In this document: piece after piece, positions 1-8,262 of the stretch
How the letters are laid out: each line of letters begins with the position of its first letter
Position numbering within the stretch: the first letter of the stretch is position 1
Assembly: GCF_029714425.1 (NCBI RefSeq)
Contig: NZ_CP121668.1
Location: forward strand, 4,981,501-5,045,500
Source of the DNA: Bradyrhizobium sp. CB2312
GTDB taxonomy: Bacteria > Pseudomonadota > Alphaproteobacteria > Rhizobiales > Xanthobacteraceae
DNA: 64,000 bases
Direction: 5' to 3'
Notes under the pieces: model-generated
Databases searched by the model: none
Seen by the model: only the letters and a program-made list of their open reading frames with translations
Told to the model about the DNA's origin: nothing
Program-made: the position numbers and the translations under genes

Positions 1-156
1 GCAGGTCCAGAGATAGGAGATCATTTGGTCCGAGACGTAGGCAGATGCTTCGGCGGCGACCATGGAGTCAGCGCAGACGGGACAGGTGGGCAATTCGCTA
101 CAACGCGGATCGCGATGATGCGCGACGGTCGACAACACTTCAGCGACTGCTGACAT
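1..156 (-). CDS. small zinc-ribbon-like protein, partial (runs off the left edge)
   Basis: A reading frame on the minus strand begins at ATG 156-154 and stays open for 52 codons to the window edge, so its C-terminus is missing. A strong ribosome-binding site (GGGAGG) lies just upstream at about 161-168. The visible protein has a CPVC knuckle near residues 35-38 and a further Cys at the edge, which suggests a small treble-clef or zinc-ribbon protein. I infer metal binding but no function. It is divergent from cysK, with a 220-base spacer that probably holds both promoters. Confidence 0.7.
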   Translation of the reverse strand, partial: MSAVAEVLSTVAHHRDPRCSELPTCPVCADSMVAAEASAYVSDQMISYLWTC

Positions 157-379
157 CGTGGTGACCTCCCTGCTTTGAGACCTAAGTCTAACATAAGCAG
201 AATCAGTTGACGAGGTCGCAACACAAATGCGTTGGTTTTCTGCTAATTACAGCTCACGCGATTTTGCGATGCAGCGTATTTAACATGTGCCGCATTGCCG
301 CTTGCGTGCCGTCGCAAGCTGTCCGTAATTGCGCAAGAGCCGTGAAAGAAGCGCGAATTGTCGCCACAGGGAGTTCATC

Positions 380-1357
380 ATGGACGCATCGTCCCAGACG
401 GGTGCAGCGCACCAACCCGGCCGCGGCCGGATCTATTCTTCGATCGTCGAGGCCTTTGGCGACACGCCGATCGTGCGTTTGCGCCGCCTGCCGGGCATGC
501 ATGGCGTGAACGCGACCATTTTGGCAAAACTTGAATATTTCAACCCTGCCGCGAGCGTGAAGGATCGCATCGGTGCGGCCATGATCATCGCGATGGAGAA
601 GGCGGGGATCGTCAAGCCCGACACCGTCCTGATCGAGCCGACCTCCGGCAACACCGGGATCGCGCTCGCCTTCGTCGCCGCCTCGCGCGGCTATCGGCTG
701 AAGCTGGTGATGCCGGAATCGATGTCGATCGAGCGGCGCAAGATGCTGGCCTTCCTCGGCGCCGAGCTGGTGCTGACGCCGGCCGCGCAGGGCATGAAGG
801 GCGCGATCGCGACCGCCGAGGAGCTCTTGAAGACGACGCCGAACTCGGTGATGCCGCAGCAGTTCAAGAACCTCGCCAATCCCGAGGTGCATCGCCGCAC
901 CACCGCGGAAGAGATCTGGAACGACACCGCAGGCGATATCGATTTCTTCGTCGCCGGCGTCGGCACCGGCGGCACAATCACCGGCGTCGGTCAGGTGTTG
1001 AAGCCCCGCAAGCCCTCGCTGCGTGTCGTTGCGGTCGAGCCGGAGGAAAGTCCTGTGCTCTCGGGCGGCCAGCACACGCCGCACAAGATCCAGGGCATCG
1101 GCGCGGGCTTCGTCCCTGACATTCTCGACCGCTCGGTGATCGACGAAATCGTGAAGATCAATTCGACCAGCGCAATCGAGACCTCGCGCGCGCTGGCGCG
1201 GCACGAGGGCATTCCGGGCGGCATCTCCTCGGGCGCGGCGATTGCGGCGGCGCTTCAGATCGGCAAGCGGCCGGAAGCTGCGGGAAAAACGATCCTGGCC
1301 ATCGTGCCGTCGTTCTCCGAACGTTATCTTTCGACGGCTCTGTTTGAGGGAATCTAG
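380..1357 (+). CDS. cysK: cysteine synthase (O-acetylserine sulfhydrylase)
   Basis: A 325-residue PLP enzyme of fold type II that makes cysteine from O-acetylserine and sulfide in the cytoplasm. The PLP lysine is Lys61 in SVKDR. The TSGNTG substrate loop lies near residues 88-93, and the phosphate-binding GTGGT loop comes later. I chose ATG 380, preceded by CAGGGAG, over an upstream in-frame ATG at 329 whose extra 17 residues look non-coding and are absent from typical family members. A short DUF4415-type gene follows after 3 bases, so the two are probably co-transcribed. A and B isozymes (CysK, CysM) cannot be separated firmly by eye. Confidence 0.93.
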   Translation: MDASSQTGAAHQPGRGRIYSSIVEAFGDTPIVRLRRLPGMHGVNATILAKLEYFNPAASVKDRIGAAMIIAMEKAGIVKPDTVLIEPTSGNTGIALAFVAASRGYRLKLVMPESMSIERRKMLAFLGAELVLTPAAQGMKGAIATAEELLKTTPNSVMPQQFKNLANPEVHRRTTAEEIWNDTAGDIDFFVAGVGTGGTITGVGQVLKPRKPSLRVVAVEPEESPVLSGGQHTPHKIQGIGAGFVPDILDRSVIDEIVKINSTSAIETSRALARHEGIPGGISSGAAIAAALQIGKRPEAAGKTILAIVPSFSERYLSTALFEGI

Positions 1358-1360
1358 GAC

Positions 1361-1600
1361 ATGGCGGATCAACCGAGGCGGCCGCGCACATTGGGTGACG
1401 CGCGAACCGAGGCCGAAGCGGCATTCAAGAAGGTGACGGCCAAGGTCGCCGCGGCGCCACCGAAGCAGAACGTGGCGCCGGGGGTCAGGGAGCAGGTCAC
1501 ACTGCGTATCGACCAAGACGTGCTGGAGTTCTTCCAGGCGGGCGGGCCGGGCTGGCAGGACCGCATCAACGAGGCGCTGCGCAAGGCGGCGGGGAAGTAA
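1361..1600 (+). CDS. BrnA/DUF4415-like antitoxin-type protein
   Basis: A 79-residue basic protein. Its second half has the DUF4415/BrnA pattern, VTLRIDQDVLEFF followed by GWQDRINEALR, which is a ribbon-helix-helix DNA-binding fold in that family. BrnA normally neutralises and autoregulates with the BrnT RNase toxin encoded directly upstream. Here the upstream gene is cysK, three bases away, and no BrnT is visible, so this is an orphan member. The N-terminal 40 residues are low-complexity Ala/Lys/Pro. A role as a regulator of its own operon is inference. Confidence 0.75.
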   Translation: MADQPRRPRTLGDARTEAEAAFKKVTAKVAAAPPKQNVAPGVREQVTLRIDQDVLEFFQAGGPGWQDRINEALRKAAGK

Positions 1601-1663
1601 GGCTCGCTCGGTTGCCCGCCCGCCCGCGGGCTGAGGCGTCCGCGAGCGGCGCATCTCTGTCCT

Positions 1664-1750
1664 CGTCATTGCGAGGAGCCCTTGCGACGAAGCAATCCAG
1701 ACTGTTGGCGCCGAGAGAATCTGGATTGCTTCGCTGCGCTCGCAATGACG
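1664..1750. repeat. palindromic intergenic repeat (REP-like)
   Basis: CGTCATTGCGAGGAGC ... GCAATCCAG pairs with CTGGATTGC ... CTCGCAATGACG, giving an 87-base imperfect palindrome between the DUF4415 gene and the terminator. This sequence type is scattered between genes in Bradyrhizobium and relatives. It can form a cruciform or an RNA hairpin. No coding content. Confidence 0.8.
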
Positions 1751-1775
1751 GAGGTTGCTGAGTGCGACCAAAAGA

Positions 1776-1801
1776 AAAAGCCCGGCGCGAGCCGGGCTTT
1801 T
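1776..1801. terminator. bidirectional rho-independent terminator
   Basis: A perfect 11-bp stem (1776-1786 with 1791-1801) and a GCGA tetraloop, with A-runs on one side and T-runs on the other. It lies between the DUF4415 gene on the plus strand and the caspase-like gene on the minus strand and can serve both. Confidence 0.85.
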
Positions 1802-1823
1802 GTGTTTCGCGAACTGGCCTGCC

Positions 1824-3251
1824 TCAGCGGCGGAACATGCCGCCCATCATGCCGCCGACGACACCGCCGACGAAGGCTGCGCCGGCCGCATCGCCGGGGC
1901 TGCTGCGTTGGGGGGCCGGTGCCGGCGCGCTGCTGCCCGCGGGGGCGCTGGCACGGCGGGCCGCCTTCTGGCTGTTATCGCTTGCGGTCGGCGGCGCTGC
2001 CACGACCTCGGCGAGCAGGGCCTTATGCTGGGGCTTGTTGAGGTAGCCCGACGAAGGATAGCCGCGCGCGGCCTGCCAGCGCTTGATGACGGACCGGGTC
2101 TCCTCGTTGAACACGCCGGTCTGCTTGGTGTCGAAGCCAAGCCCGGTGAGGCGACGCTGCACGTCGCGGCGCTGGTTCTTGTCGAGGCCCATCTGGTCCT
2201 CGGTGAGCTGAGAGGCCTCATCGGTGAAGGCTGCGGGATCGACGCCAGCATTGAGGGTGCGGGTCGCCGTCGACGGGCCGCTCTTGATCGCGGCGAGCCG
2301 CGCCAGCGCGAGCGCTTTGAACTGGCCGTTCGGATAGGCCGCCAGGTAGGCGTTGAGCTCTTCCGGCTTGTTGCTCTCCTTCACCGAGCGCCAGTATTCT
2401 AGCTCGACACCGTCATTGCTACCGCTTGCCGCCGGTACGACGCCGGAAGCGGTGGGGGCCGCGTTGGCAACCTGGGTGGTCGGAGCCTGGTTGAGATAGA
2501 CCGCGCCGATCAGATTGGTGTGGCCCCAGGGCAGCTGGCCCTTGTGGGTCTCCTCGTTGACCTGGGCGCGCACCGACGTCATCGCCTGCTGGATCTCGAC
2601 GCCGGGCCTGGTGATGTTGTCGATCAGCGCGCGGGTGAACGGGCTGTTATTGCCTTCCTGGCCGTCGAGCGCGGTCTGGCCCGGGCCGGTGGCGAACGCG
2701 ATCAGCGTGCCTTCACCGGACTTCATCTCGGCAAGGCCGCTCTGCACGTTGACGCTGCGGGTCGCCGAGTTCGACTTGATCTTGGCAGCGAACGGATTGT
2801 CGCGGCAGGCATCGAGGAACACGAGCTTGACCTTGGCATCGCCCATGGTCTGCTCGAGCGTCAGGTCGATGTTGATGGCGGCGCCAAGCTTGACGTCCAT
2901 CTCCGACTTGATGTCGGCGTCGACCGGCAGGAGATAGTTGGTGCCGCCGACGGCGATGCCGTGGCCGGCATAGTAGAACAGCGCGATGTCGGAGCCCTGC
3001 GCCTTGCGGCCGAAATCGAGCAGCTTCTCCGTCATCTGGTCGCGGCTGAGGTTGGATCCTTCGATCACGTCGAAGCCGACGTTGCGCAGCGTCGCCGCCA
3101 TCGCCTTGGCGTCGATTGGCGGGTTCGGCAATTGCGCGACGTTCTTGTAGGAGCCGTTGCCGACGACAAAGGCGACGCGGCGGTCCGCTTTCGCGGCGCT
3201 GACCGACAAGGCCATGCACATCAGCGACGCGAGGAGGGTGAGATAGCGCAT
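1824..3251 (-). CDS. secreted caspase-like (C14) protease with peptidoglycan-binding-like domain
   Basis: 475 residues. A signal peptide (residues 1-23, ending at AAKA) is followed by a caspase/metacaspase-like domain with the catalytic pair His97 (YYAGHG) and Cys149 (LDACRDNPF). A linker rich in Ala and Ser leads to a putative peptidoglycan-binding-like repeat around residues 385-445 (DVQRRLTGLGFD...GVFNEETRSVIKRWQ). A Gly/Met-rich tail may insert in or associate with membrane. I chose ATG 3251 because it starts the signal peptide. The 54 codons upstream in frame look non-coding. Export to the periplasm and proteolysis after Arg/Lys are inferred from the family. Confidence 0.85.
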   Translation of the reverse strand: MRYLTLLASLMCMALSVSAAKADRRVAFVVGNGSYKNVAQLPNPPIDAKAMAATLRNVGFDVIEGSNLSRDQMTEKLLDFGRKAQGSDIALFYYAGHGIAVGGTNYLLPVDADIKSEMDVKLGAAINIDLTLEQTMGDAKVKLVFLDACRDNPFAAKIKSNSATRSVNVQSGLAEMKSGEGTLIAFATGPGQTALDGQEGNNSPFTRALIDNITRPGVEIQQAMTSVRAQVNEETHKGQLPWGHTNLIGAVYLNQAPTTQVANAAPTASGVVPAASGSNDGVELEYWRSVKESNKPEELNAYLAAYPNGQFKALALARLAAIKSGPSTATRTLNAGVDPAAFTDEASQLTEDQMGLDKNQRRDVQRRLTGLGFDTKQTGVFNEETRSVIKRWQAARGYPSSGYLNKPQHKALLAEVVAAPPTASDNSQKAARRASAPAGSSAPAPAPQRSSPGDAAGAAFVGGVVGGMMGGMFRR

Positions 3252-3453
3252 CTGAAATCCCCAGAATCGAATTGCAGGCAGCAACAAATCGACAACGAAC
3301 CTACACGAAGTGCCCGACTTCGCGCCACCAGAACGGCGGTACGGTCCACTCAACCCATTGCTGTGTGGCCGAATGTGCACGATAGAGTGCCCCTCCAAAG
3401 TGATCCAAATCACGCTCGACCACTTTGTTTGGTCGCGCGAGGCGGCGCGGGGT

Positions 3454-4329
3454 TCACTGCGCGCGGGCGGGAACCGGCGAAGCCGGCTTTAAATTCAGGA
3501 GATTGCCGCAGAGGATCAGCGCTGCGCCGAGGACGGTCCAGGCATCGAGCCGTTCGGAATAGAGCAGCCAGCCAGCGGTGGCGGTCAGCGGAACCCGCAG
3601 GAAGTCCATGGGAACCACGATCGTCGCGTCGGCGTAGCGGAGCGCGCTGGGGAGGCAGTAGTGCGAGAATGTGCCGCAGACCCCGATGACGAAGAGCCAG
3701 CCCCAAAGGGTGGCTGACGGCCAGGTCCAGACATAGAGCGTCGGCAGCAGGCCTACGACAAACTGCACCACGGTCATCCAGAACAGGATCGACAATGCGC
3801 TCTCGGTCCTGGTCAGCGATTTCGCCAGGATCATGGAGATGCTGAAGCCGATTGCGGCTCCGAGCGCGATCAGCTGGCCCGGATTGATCTCGCTGGTGGC
3901 GGGACGCACGATCATGACGACGCCGACGACACCCAGCACGACCGCGGCGATCTTCCAGACGGTCATGCGCTCGGACAGGAAGGTTGCGGCCATCAGCGCG
4001 GTCCAGATCGGCATGGTGAATTCGATCGCCACCACCTGGCCGATCCCGATCAGCGTCAGGGCATAGAACCAGCCGAGCTGTGCGAAATAGTGGACGCCGT
4101 TGCGGGCGAGGTGCTGGGGCAGGCGTTTGGTCGCGACCGCCTTGAAGCCACCGCTCCGGTAGATCATCGGCAGCAGCAGCGCGAACCCGATCACCGAGCG
4201 CACTTCTATGATTTGGAAGACGTTGAGCTCGCGCGTGGCCTCGCGCCCGGCCACCGCCAGGACCAGCATCAGCGCCAGCCAGCCGGCCATCCAGAGTGCA
4301 GCCATCGATTTGGACGGTGTCGGGGGCAT
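3454..4329 (-). CDS. EamA/DMT family transporter
   Basis: A 291-residue membrane protein with ten predicted helices in two EamA repeats. The conserved region with an acidic helix (IGQVVAIEFTMPIWTAL) lies about a third of the way in. The family exports metabolites such as amino acids or purines, and the substrate here cannot be told. It is divergent from the RidA gene, with a 147-base spacer. That neighbour and cysK suggest, weakly, amino-acid-related traffic. Confidence 0.87.
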   Translation of the reverse strand: MPPTPSKSMAALWMAGWLALMLVLAVAGREATRELNVFQIIEVRSVIGFALLLPMIYRSGGFKAVATKRLPQHLARNGVHYFAQLGWFYALTLIGIGQVVAIEFTMPIWTALMAATFLSERMTVWKIAAVVLGVVGVVMIVRPATSEINPGQLIALGAAIGFSISMILAKSLTRTESALSILFWMTVVQFVVGLLPTLYVWTWPSATLWGWLFVIGVCGTFSHYCLPSALRYADATIVVPMDFLRVPLTATAGWLLYSERLDAWTVLGAALILCGNLLNLKPASPVPARAQ

Positions 4330-4476
4330 TGGCGGCGCGGGAGATCGAACGTGAGGGGACGGCCGGTATCGGCGACATCGGCGCGGTTTGCAACGGCCAA
4401 AACTGCGGATGCAGCGATGCAGGACGGCGTGCTAAGGCTTGGGTGAACAACGACAAAAAACGGGAGAATTTCGCTC

Positions 4477-4875
4477 ATGCGCATCTTGCAGCCGGCCGAA
4501 TGGAAGAAACCACGCGGCTTTTCTCATGGCGTGGAGGTGGAGGGGCCGGGCCGCTGGGTGGTGCTGGCCGGTCAGACCGGCGGCGACGAGGCCGGCAATT
4601 ACGCGCCCGACATGGCAGCGCAGGTTGCGACCGCGCTGAAGCGGATCGTTAAGCTCCTGGGCGAGGCCGGTGCCGGTCCCGAGCACATCGTCCGCCTGAC
4701 CTGGTACCTGACCAGCCGCAGCGAATATGAAGCTGCGGGCGCCGGCATCGGCGCAGCCTGGAAGGAAATGCTCGGGCGCAACTTCCCGCCCTCGACACTC
4801 CTCTATATCGGCGGTCTCGTCGATGAGCGCGCCAAGGTCGAGATCGAGGTCACCGCGTTCATCCCGAACGCATAA
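4477..4875 (+). CDS. RidA (YjgF/YER057c/UK114) family protein
   Basis: A 132-residue single-domain protein of the RidA fold, usually a trimer that hydrolyses reactive enamine/imine intermediates. The family core is visible: VLAGQTGGDE near the N-terminus, and the C-terminal PPSTLLYIGGLVDERAKVEIEVTAF strand pair. The classical RidA arginine (in the motif RxxxxVxxL/Lxxpxx) is not in its usual form, as the segment reads FPPSTLLYI. It may therefore belong to an Rid subgroup without imine deaminase activity. That is inference. A hairpin begins at the stop codon. Confidence 0.85.
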   Translation: MRILQPAEWKKPRGFSHGVEVEGPGRWVVLAGQTGGDEAGNYAPDMAAQVATALKRIVKLLGEAGAGPEHIVRLTWYLTSRSEYEAAGAGIGAAWKEMLGRNFPPSTLLYIGGLVDERAKVEIEVTAFIPNA

Positions 4876-4878
4876 AAA

Positions 4879-4908
4879 AATCGACCCGGCGCGGACGCCG
4901 GGTCGATT
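4879..4908. terminator. rho-independent terminator, strongest on the minus strand
   Basis: A 13-bp perfect stem (4879-4891 with 4896-4908) and a CGGA loop. On the minus strand it is followed by a run of seven T, so it terminates the secreted-protein gene that ends at 4927. On the plus strand it follows the RidA gene with a weaker T tract. Confidence 0.85.
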
Positions 4909-4926
4909 GTCGTGTCACTGACTGTC

Positions 4927-5472
4927 CTACTTCGACAGCGAGATGTTGGCGCCGCGGAACTGGCTGTCGGCGCGCATCGCGACGCTCTGCTTGTTGCCAC
5001 TCGTCTTCAGCGAGATGTTGGCGTTGAAGCCGGCGGTGGAGGCGACCAGCTCGTAATTGCCGCCGGCGCCACGGCCCTGCAGCGATCCCGAGATGTTGCG
5101 GCTGGCCTCGGACCAGCTGCCGGCGATGGCGCCGCCTTCAGCCCTGACGTTGGCGCCGAGGTTGAACTTGTAGGCGTCGCTGGCGCAGGTCAGCGACATC
5201 TCCATGGTGGGGCCGATCGGGGCGTATTTGGCCCGGCAGCGGATCCGCTCGGTCGAGCCGTCGTCCAGCGTCACGGTGCCGCTACCGTTCCACGTACCCG
5301 CCAGTGGAGCAAACGGGCCGGACTGGGCCTTGCCTTCAGAGTGGGCGAGCCCTGCCGCAAACAAAACGGCGGCCGCGATCAGCAGCCGCCGGTTTCGGGC
5401 GCGAGCCTCGATAGGTTTATTGGCGCGATGCTTCCCACCGCCCACTGCACGGTATGCCTGCAGATGCTCCAT
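4927..5472 (-). CDS. secreted beta-rich protein of unknown function
   Basis: 181 residues. A basic N-terminus and a hydrophobic segment (LLIAAAVLFAAGLAHS) indicate a signal peptide or anchor near residues 30-45. The mature part starts with LAGTWNGSGTVTLDDG and contains alternating beta-type repeats with Cys residues (RCRAKY, LTCAS). The fold may resemble the neighbour encoded immediately upstream. The start at ATG 5472 overlaps the 3' end of that gene by 56 bases and has GGGAAG upstream, so translational coupling is likely. The only start codon after the upstream stop that avoids overlap is a rare TTG or CTG inside the hydrophobic segment. I do not recognise a named family. Confidence 0.7.
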   Translation of the reverse strand: MEHLQAYRAVGGGKHRANKPIEARARNRRLLIAAAVLFAAGLAHSEGKAQSGPFAPLAGTWNGSGTVTLDDGSTERIRCRAKYAPIGPTMEMSLTCASDAYKFNLGANVRAEGGAIAGSWSEASRNISGSLQGRGAGGNYELVASTAGFNANISLKTSGNKQSVAMRADSQFRGANISLSK

Positions 5473-5767
5473 TCCACTTCCCCGATCCGGCGTTGCCGTT
5501 GAGTTGACCGTTGGCATATGCACCATTGATCGAAACTTTCACAAGTCCCCCGCTGCCGATGGTGCCGGAAACGTTAGCGCCGGGCGCGGTGATCTTGCCG
5601 TCGGCGACGGTGAGCATGGAGCTTGCGGTGGGCTCGCAGGAGCCGGTCTTGGTCACGATGGTGACGTGCCAGTTGCCGTCATAGGGGCTCTGGGCGAAAG
5701 CGGGAGCGGCAAGGGTGCCGGCGACAACTGAAGCGGCACAGAACGCCGCGATGCGACCAAAACGCAT
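5417..5767 (-). CDS. secreted small beta-rich protein of unknown function
   Basis: 116 residues with a clear signal peptide (MRFGRIAAFCAASVVAGTLAAPAFA, cut before QSPYDG). The mature chain has a WHVTIVTKTGSCEP strand, glycine-rich turns and a terminal CSGRWEA. The two cysteines may pair. It is first in a two-gene minus-strand unit with the gene at 4927-5472, which encodes a similar-looking Gly/Asn/Ser-rich beta protein, so the pair may be an old duplication. Function unknown. Confidence 0.8.
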   Translation of the reverse strand: MRFGRIAAFCAASVVAGTLAAPAFAQSPYDGNWHVTIVTKTGSCEPTASSMLTVADGKITAPGANVSGTIGSGGLVKVSINGAYANGQLNGNAGSGKWNGASAGIPCSGRWEASRQ

Positions 5768-5979
5768 GAATTCCGTCCTTGAATGTGTCTGAGATGCTGA
5801 CGCTTATTCGGACGAAATGTGACGGAAATTTGTTGCAATGCCAAAGCGAAAATTGTTCCAGTGGAAACAATAGTTTATTTGCGTTTTCGGCTCCAATTTT
5901 CGAAGCAGAATCAATGCGGCCTCACGTTAATTGTAAACGTGAGGCGAGAGACTCAGGGGTGGGACTTAGGAGAGGCCTG

Positions 5980-6009
5980 CTTAGGAAAGGCTTGCTTAGG
6001 AAAGGCTTG
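5980..6009. repeat. tandem 15-bp direct repeat over the end of the formyltransferase gene
   Basis: Two exact copies of CTTAGGAAAGGCTTG (5980-5994 and 5995-6009), with a degenerate third copy just to the left (about 5964-5979). The gene's TAA (5996-5998) lies inside the second copy, so repeat slippage directly alters the protein's last residues and stop. Confidence 0.85.
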
Positions 6010-6583
6010 GCGCCGAAGTCGCGAACTGCTCGTCCTGGACCTTGGCCGGCAGCGCCTTGTGGACCTTGGCATAGTCGATCACATCGGCCAGCAGCTTGAG
6101 GCCCAGCGGGGCGAGGGCGCGCTCCCACAGCTCGCGAGCGGTCTCGCCCTTCTTCACGAAGCACCAGTCCTGGGCGGCGATGGCGCCGGCGTCCATGCGG
6201 TCGGCGAGATGATAGATCGTGCCGCCGGCGATCGGATCGCCCTCCTTGATGGTCCATTCCACCGCAGCCTTGCCACGATGTCGCGGCAGCAGCGAGGGAT
6301 GATAGCCGATCCCGCCGAGCTTCGCGGCGGCGAGGGCGTCCTTGCCGATCCGGGCGTGGCTGTGTGCGGTGATGATCAGATCGGTGTCGGGGGCGATTTC
6401 GGAGGCGACCACCAGCTTGGGATTGGTCTGCACCGCCACCTCGATCCCGGCCGCCTTGGCGGCCGCAGCGAGGCGATCCTCGGCGTCGGCCACCACGACC
6501 CGCACAACCGGAAAGCCGTGCTCCCGGAGCATGTTCAGGGTGGTCACGCCGAAATGGCGGGAGCCGACAAGGGTAATGCGCAT
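5996..6583 (-). CDS. formyltransferase-domain protein
   Basis: A 195-residue single formyl-transferase N-terminal domain. The N-terminus (MRITLVGSRHFG) and the folate-pocket segment YHPSLLPRHRGKAA near residues 93-106 are seen. The Asn of the Asn-His-Asp triad in PurN and Fmt is replaced, so the segment reads GYHPSLLP. That form resembles the hydrolase domain of 10-formyl-THF dehydrogenases. The catalytic His and the downstream MDAGAIAAQ Asp region are kept. It could act on 10-formyl-THF or on a formylated sugar or amine. The C-terminus extends into a tandem DNA repeat. Confidence 0.75.
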   Translation of the reverse strand: MRITLVGSRHFGVTTLNMLREHGFPVVRVVVADAEDRLAAAAKAAGIEVAVQTNPKLVVASEIAPDTDLIITAHSHARIGKDALAAAKLGGIGYHPSLLPRHRGKAAVEWTIKEGDPIAGGTIYHLADRMDAGAIAAQDWCFVKKGETARELWERALAPLGLKLLADVIDYAKVHKALPAKVQDEQFATSAPSLS

Positions 6584-6786
6584 GGGTGTCCGATCTCTCT
6601 CGCAACTGCGTCATACTCCCGATAACACGCTGGAGCATCCTGTCACCACCCACGAGGCATTACGGCCGGTTATCAACAATGCTTCGGGCGGGGACTGCAC
6701 CGAACTCGGCGATTGCGCGGCCGTCCGCACCGGTGTTTCCATTGGCGCGTTTCCATGGGCGCACCTTGAGGGCCAGGAGCGAGCGA

Positions 6787-7071
6787 ATGCGAAGCGCGTG
6801 GTTTGTTGGTCTCGCCGCACTGATCGTGGCGGCTCCGGCGCAGGCCGGCGGGCCGTACCCGGCGATACCGCCCGAAATCGGCGTCGCGCCGTTCATCGGC
6901 CCGACCTGGGACGTTTACCGTTGCGCCGAAGGGCTGCCCTATAATTTCTACCACGGCGCCTATTACGGCGAGGAGCCACCGGCGATCTATCGCGGCTACG
7001 CCTACCGGCCGTATTACCGCTACAGCGCCTATCGCAAATGGCCGCGCAAGTATTTTTGCGTGGTCGATTGA
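6787..7071 (+). CDS. small secreted Tyr/Pro-rich protein
   Basis: 94 residues. The signal peptide is MRSAWFVGLAALIVAAPAQAG and the mature part is rich in Tyr, Pro and Gly (YRGYAYRPYYRYSAYRKW) with two Cys (YRCAEG and YFCVVD near the end) that could form a disulfide. I placed the start at ATG 6787, after CCAGGAG, because the 67 codons upstream are not signal-like. Small Tyr-rich periplasmic proteins of this kind are common and uncharacterised in Bradyrhizobium. Confidence 0.75.
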   Translation: MRSAWFVGLAALIVAAPAQAGGPYPAIPPEIGVAPFIGPTWDVYRCAEGLPYNFYHGAYYGEEPPAIYRGYAYRPYYRYSAYRKWPRKYFCVVD

Positions 7072-7408
7072 GCGTTGCCGTGCGGCCACGATCGGACGGC
7101 AAATGCGGATGCGCCGGTTCCTGTGTTTCTTTTCAGACAGAAGGCCACCCGGCGCGCCGCTAGACTAGCGTCCACCGGGGCTGGCGACATTTCAATCCGG
7201 ATCCCTTTTCGAACCCGGCTTAAGCCGCTGGCGTGATCGCCAGCGGCTTTTTCATGCCGCGCACCACGAAATCACACGACGGTAACACGTTCTCAACCTG
7301 GCTGTCGTATCGACGAATCCGTCGCGGATTTGTATTGCGTACCGCGACACCAAGAATGTCCCGCCGGCGTGGGTGCGCCGCGCGGGCATTTTTGCCGGGA
7401 TCGATTTC
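7072..7408. other. 337-base gap holding a strong terminator
   Basis: No convincing gene on either strand. The stretch contains the terminator at 7222-7252. Downstream lies the likely promoter region of the gene starting at 7409. An upstream in-frame ATG at 7373 exists for that gene but lacks a ribosome-binding site. Confidence 0.5.
7222..7252 (+). terminator. rho-independent terminator
   Basis: A perfect 12-bp stem (7222-7233 with 7238-7249), a TGAT loop and a T-run to 7252. It lies 150 bases after the Tyr-rich protein gene, so it ends a long 3' UTR or a small RNA. Confidence 0.9.
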
Positions 7409-7645
7409 ATGCCGAGCGCAATTGAGCAGATCGTGGACGCCTATGTGCGGCTGAAGAACCGCCGTGGGCTCGACCAGCTCATGATGCACAGGCAGCGGCT
7501 TGCGGTCGATCTGAAGAGTAGGTCGGGCTACGATTTCAGCGAGCCGATCGAAAAGATCGACGAGGAGATCGCCGTCATCGAGGCGGGTCTCAGCCGGCTG
7601 AAGGCCGGCGATTCCGCCACATCGGGCGGCCGCCAGCCAATCTGA
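7409..7645 (+). CDS. small helical protein of unknown function
   Basis: 78 residues, mostly helical and charged (IVDAYVRLKNRRGLDQL, then PIEKIDEEIAVIEAGLSRL), ending in a Ser/Gly/Gln tail. A two-helix coiled coil is likely. The start at ATG 7409 has GGGATCG upstream. The gene ends directly before a Rhizobiales-type palindromic repeat. I do not recognise a family. Confidence 0.6.
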   Translation: MPSAIEQIVDAYVRLKNRRGLDQLMMHRQRLAVDLKSRSGYDFSEPIEKIDEEIAVIEAGLSRLKAGDSATSGGRQPI

Positions 7646-7651
7646 CGGAGC

Positions 7652-7755
7652 AAAGCATGATCCGGAAAAGTGCGCAGCGGTTTTCCGAAAGATCATGCGC
7701 AAAAAAGACAGGCTAAAGCGCGATGACGATTCATCCTGATCTCATTGCGCTTTAG
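7652..7755. repeat. Rhizobiales intergenic palindromic repeat, copy A
   Basis: Two adjacent hairpins: GCATGATCCGGAAAAGTG...TTTTCCGAAAGATCATGC (7655-7699), then CTAAAGCGCGATGA...TCATTGCGCTTTAG (7712-7755). Near-identical copies occur at 8476-8574 and, inverted, at 20537-20623 in this window. Confidence 0.85.
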
Positions 7756-8081
7756 TCGCGCCGGCCGCCGTCGATGACGGTGAACAGCGGCCGTGCCGGG
7801 GTCGGCTCGACCAGCAATTCCTCCACCAGCGCGGTGGCCGCATCGACATATTTGCGCGTCGGCTTGTCGAGCTCACGCTTGGCCTCGTCGTCGAGCGCGA
7901 CCTTGGCGGCCTCGACCAGCTTGCGCATCCGCGCCGCGTGGTCGTCGCCTGCCGTCAGCGTCGCGCGCGCCAGCGAGCGCAGCACAAACAGCTCCCCCTC
8001 GAGGCGGAGCAGGCGGTCGTTGAGCCTGGTGAGGACGGCGTTGAGGTCGGCCATGGCAAAATATTCGTTGCGGAGATCCAT
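7752..8081 (-). CDS. coiled-coil protein of unknown function
   Basis: 109 residues, almost entirely helical. Heptad-like segments (LNAVLTRLNDRLLRLEGELFVLRSLAR and LVEAAKVALDDEAKREL) suggest a dimeric coiled coil. It is cytosolic, with no signal or membrane segment. The start could be ATG 8081 or ATG 8054, and neither has a strong ribosome-binding site. The stop TAG overlaps the end of palindromic repeat copy A. Function unknown. Confidence 0.65.
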   Translation of the reverse strand: MDLRNEYFAMADLNAVLTRLNDRLLRLEGELFVLRSLARATLTAGDDHAARMRKLVEAAKVALDDEAKRELDKPTRKYVDAATALVEELLVEPTPARPLFTVIDGGRRD

Positions 8082-8262
8082 CCTGATCTAGCGGCGATCG
8101 GTGAACGGACTCCAAACGCGGTCGGCGCAATTGGGCCGATCTTTCGAGCCGGCGGCACGGTCGATGCCGTCGATGTGACCGATTGTGAGCCGCGGAGCCC
8201 GTGGGGCGCGGCATGGTCAGCAACTACATGACGTTGCGGGTGGACGTCTGGAGCACCGATCG

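Noticed and set aside
254..1771. 505-residue minus-strand frame opposite cysK
   Set aside because: It crosses cysK, the DUF4415 gene and a palindromic repeat, all better explained on the other strand.
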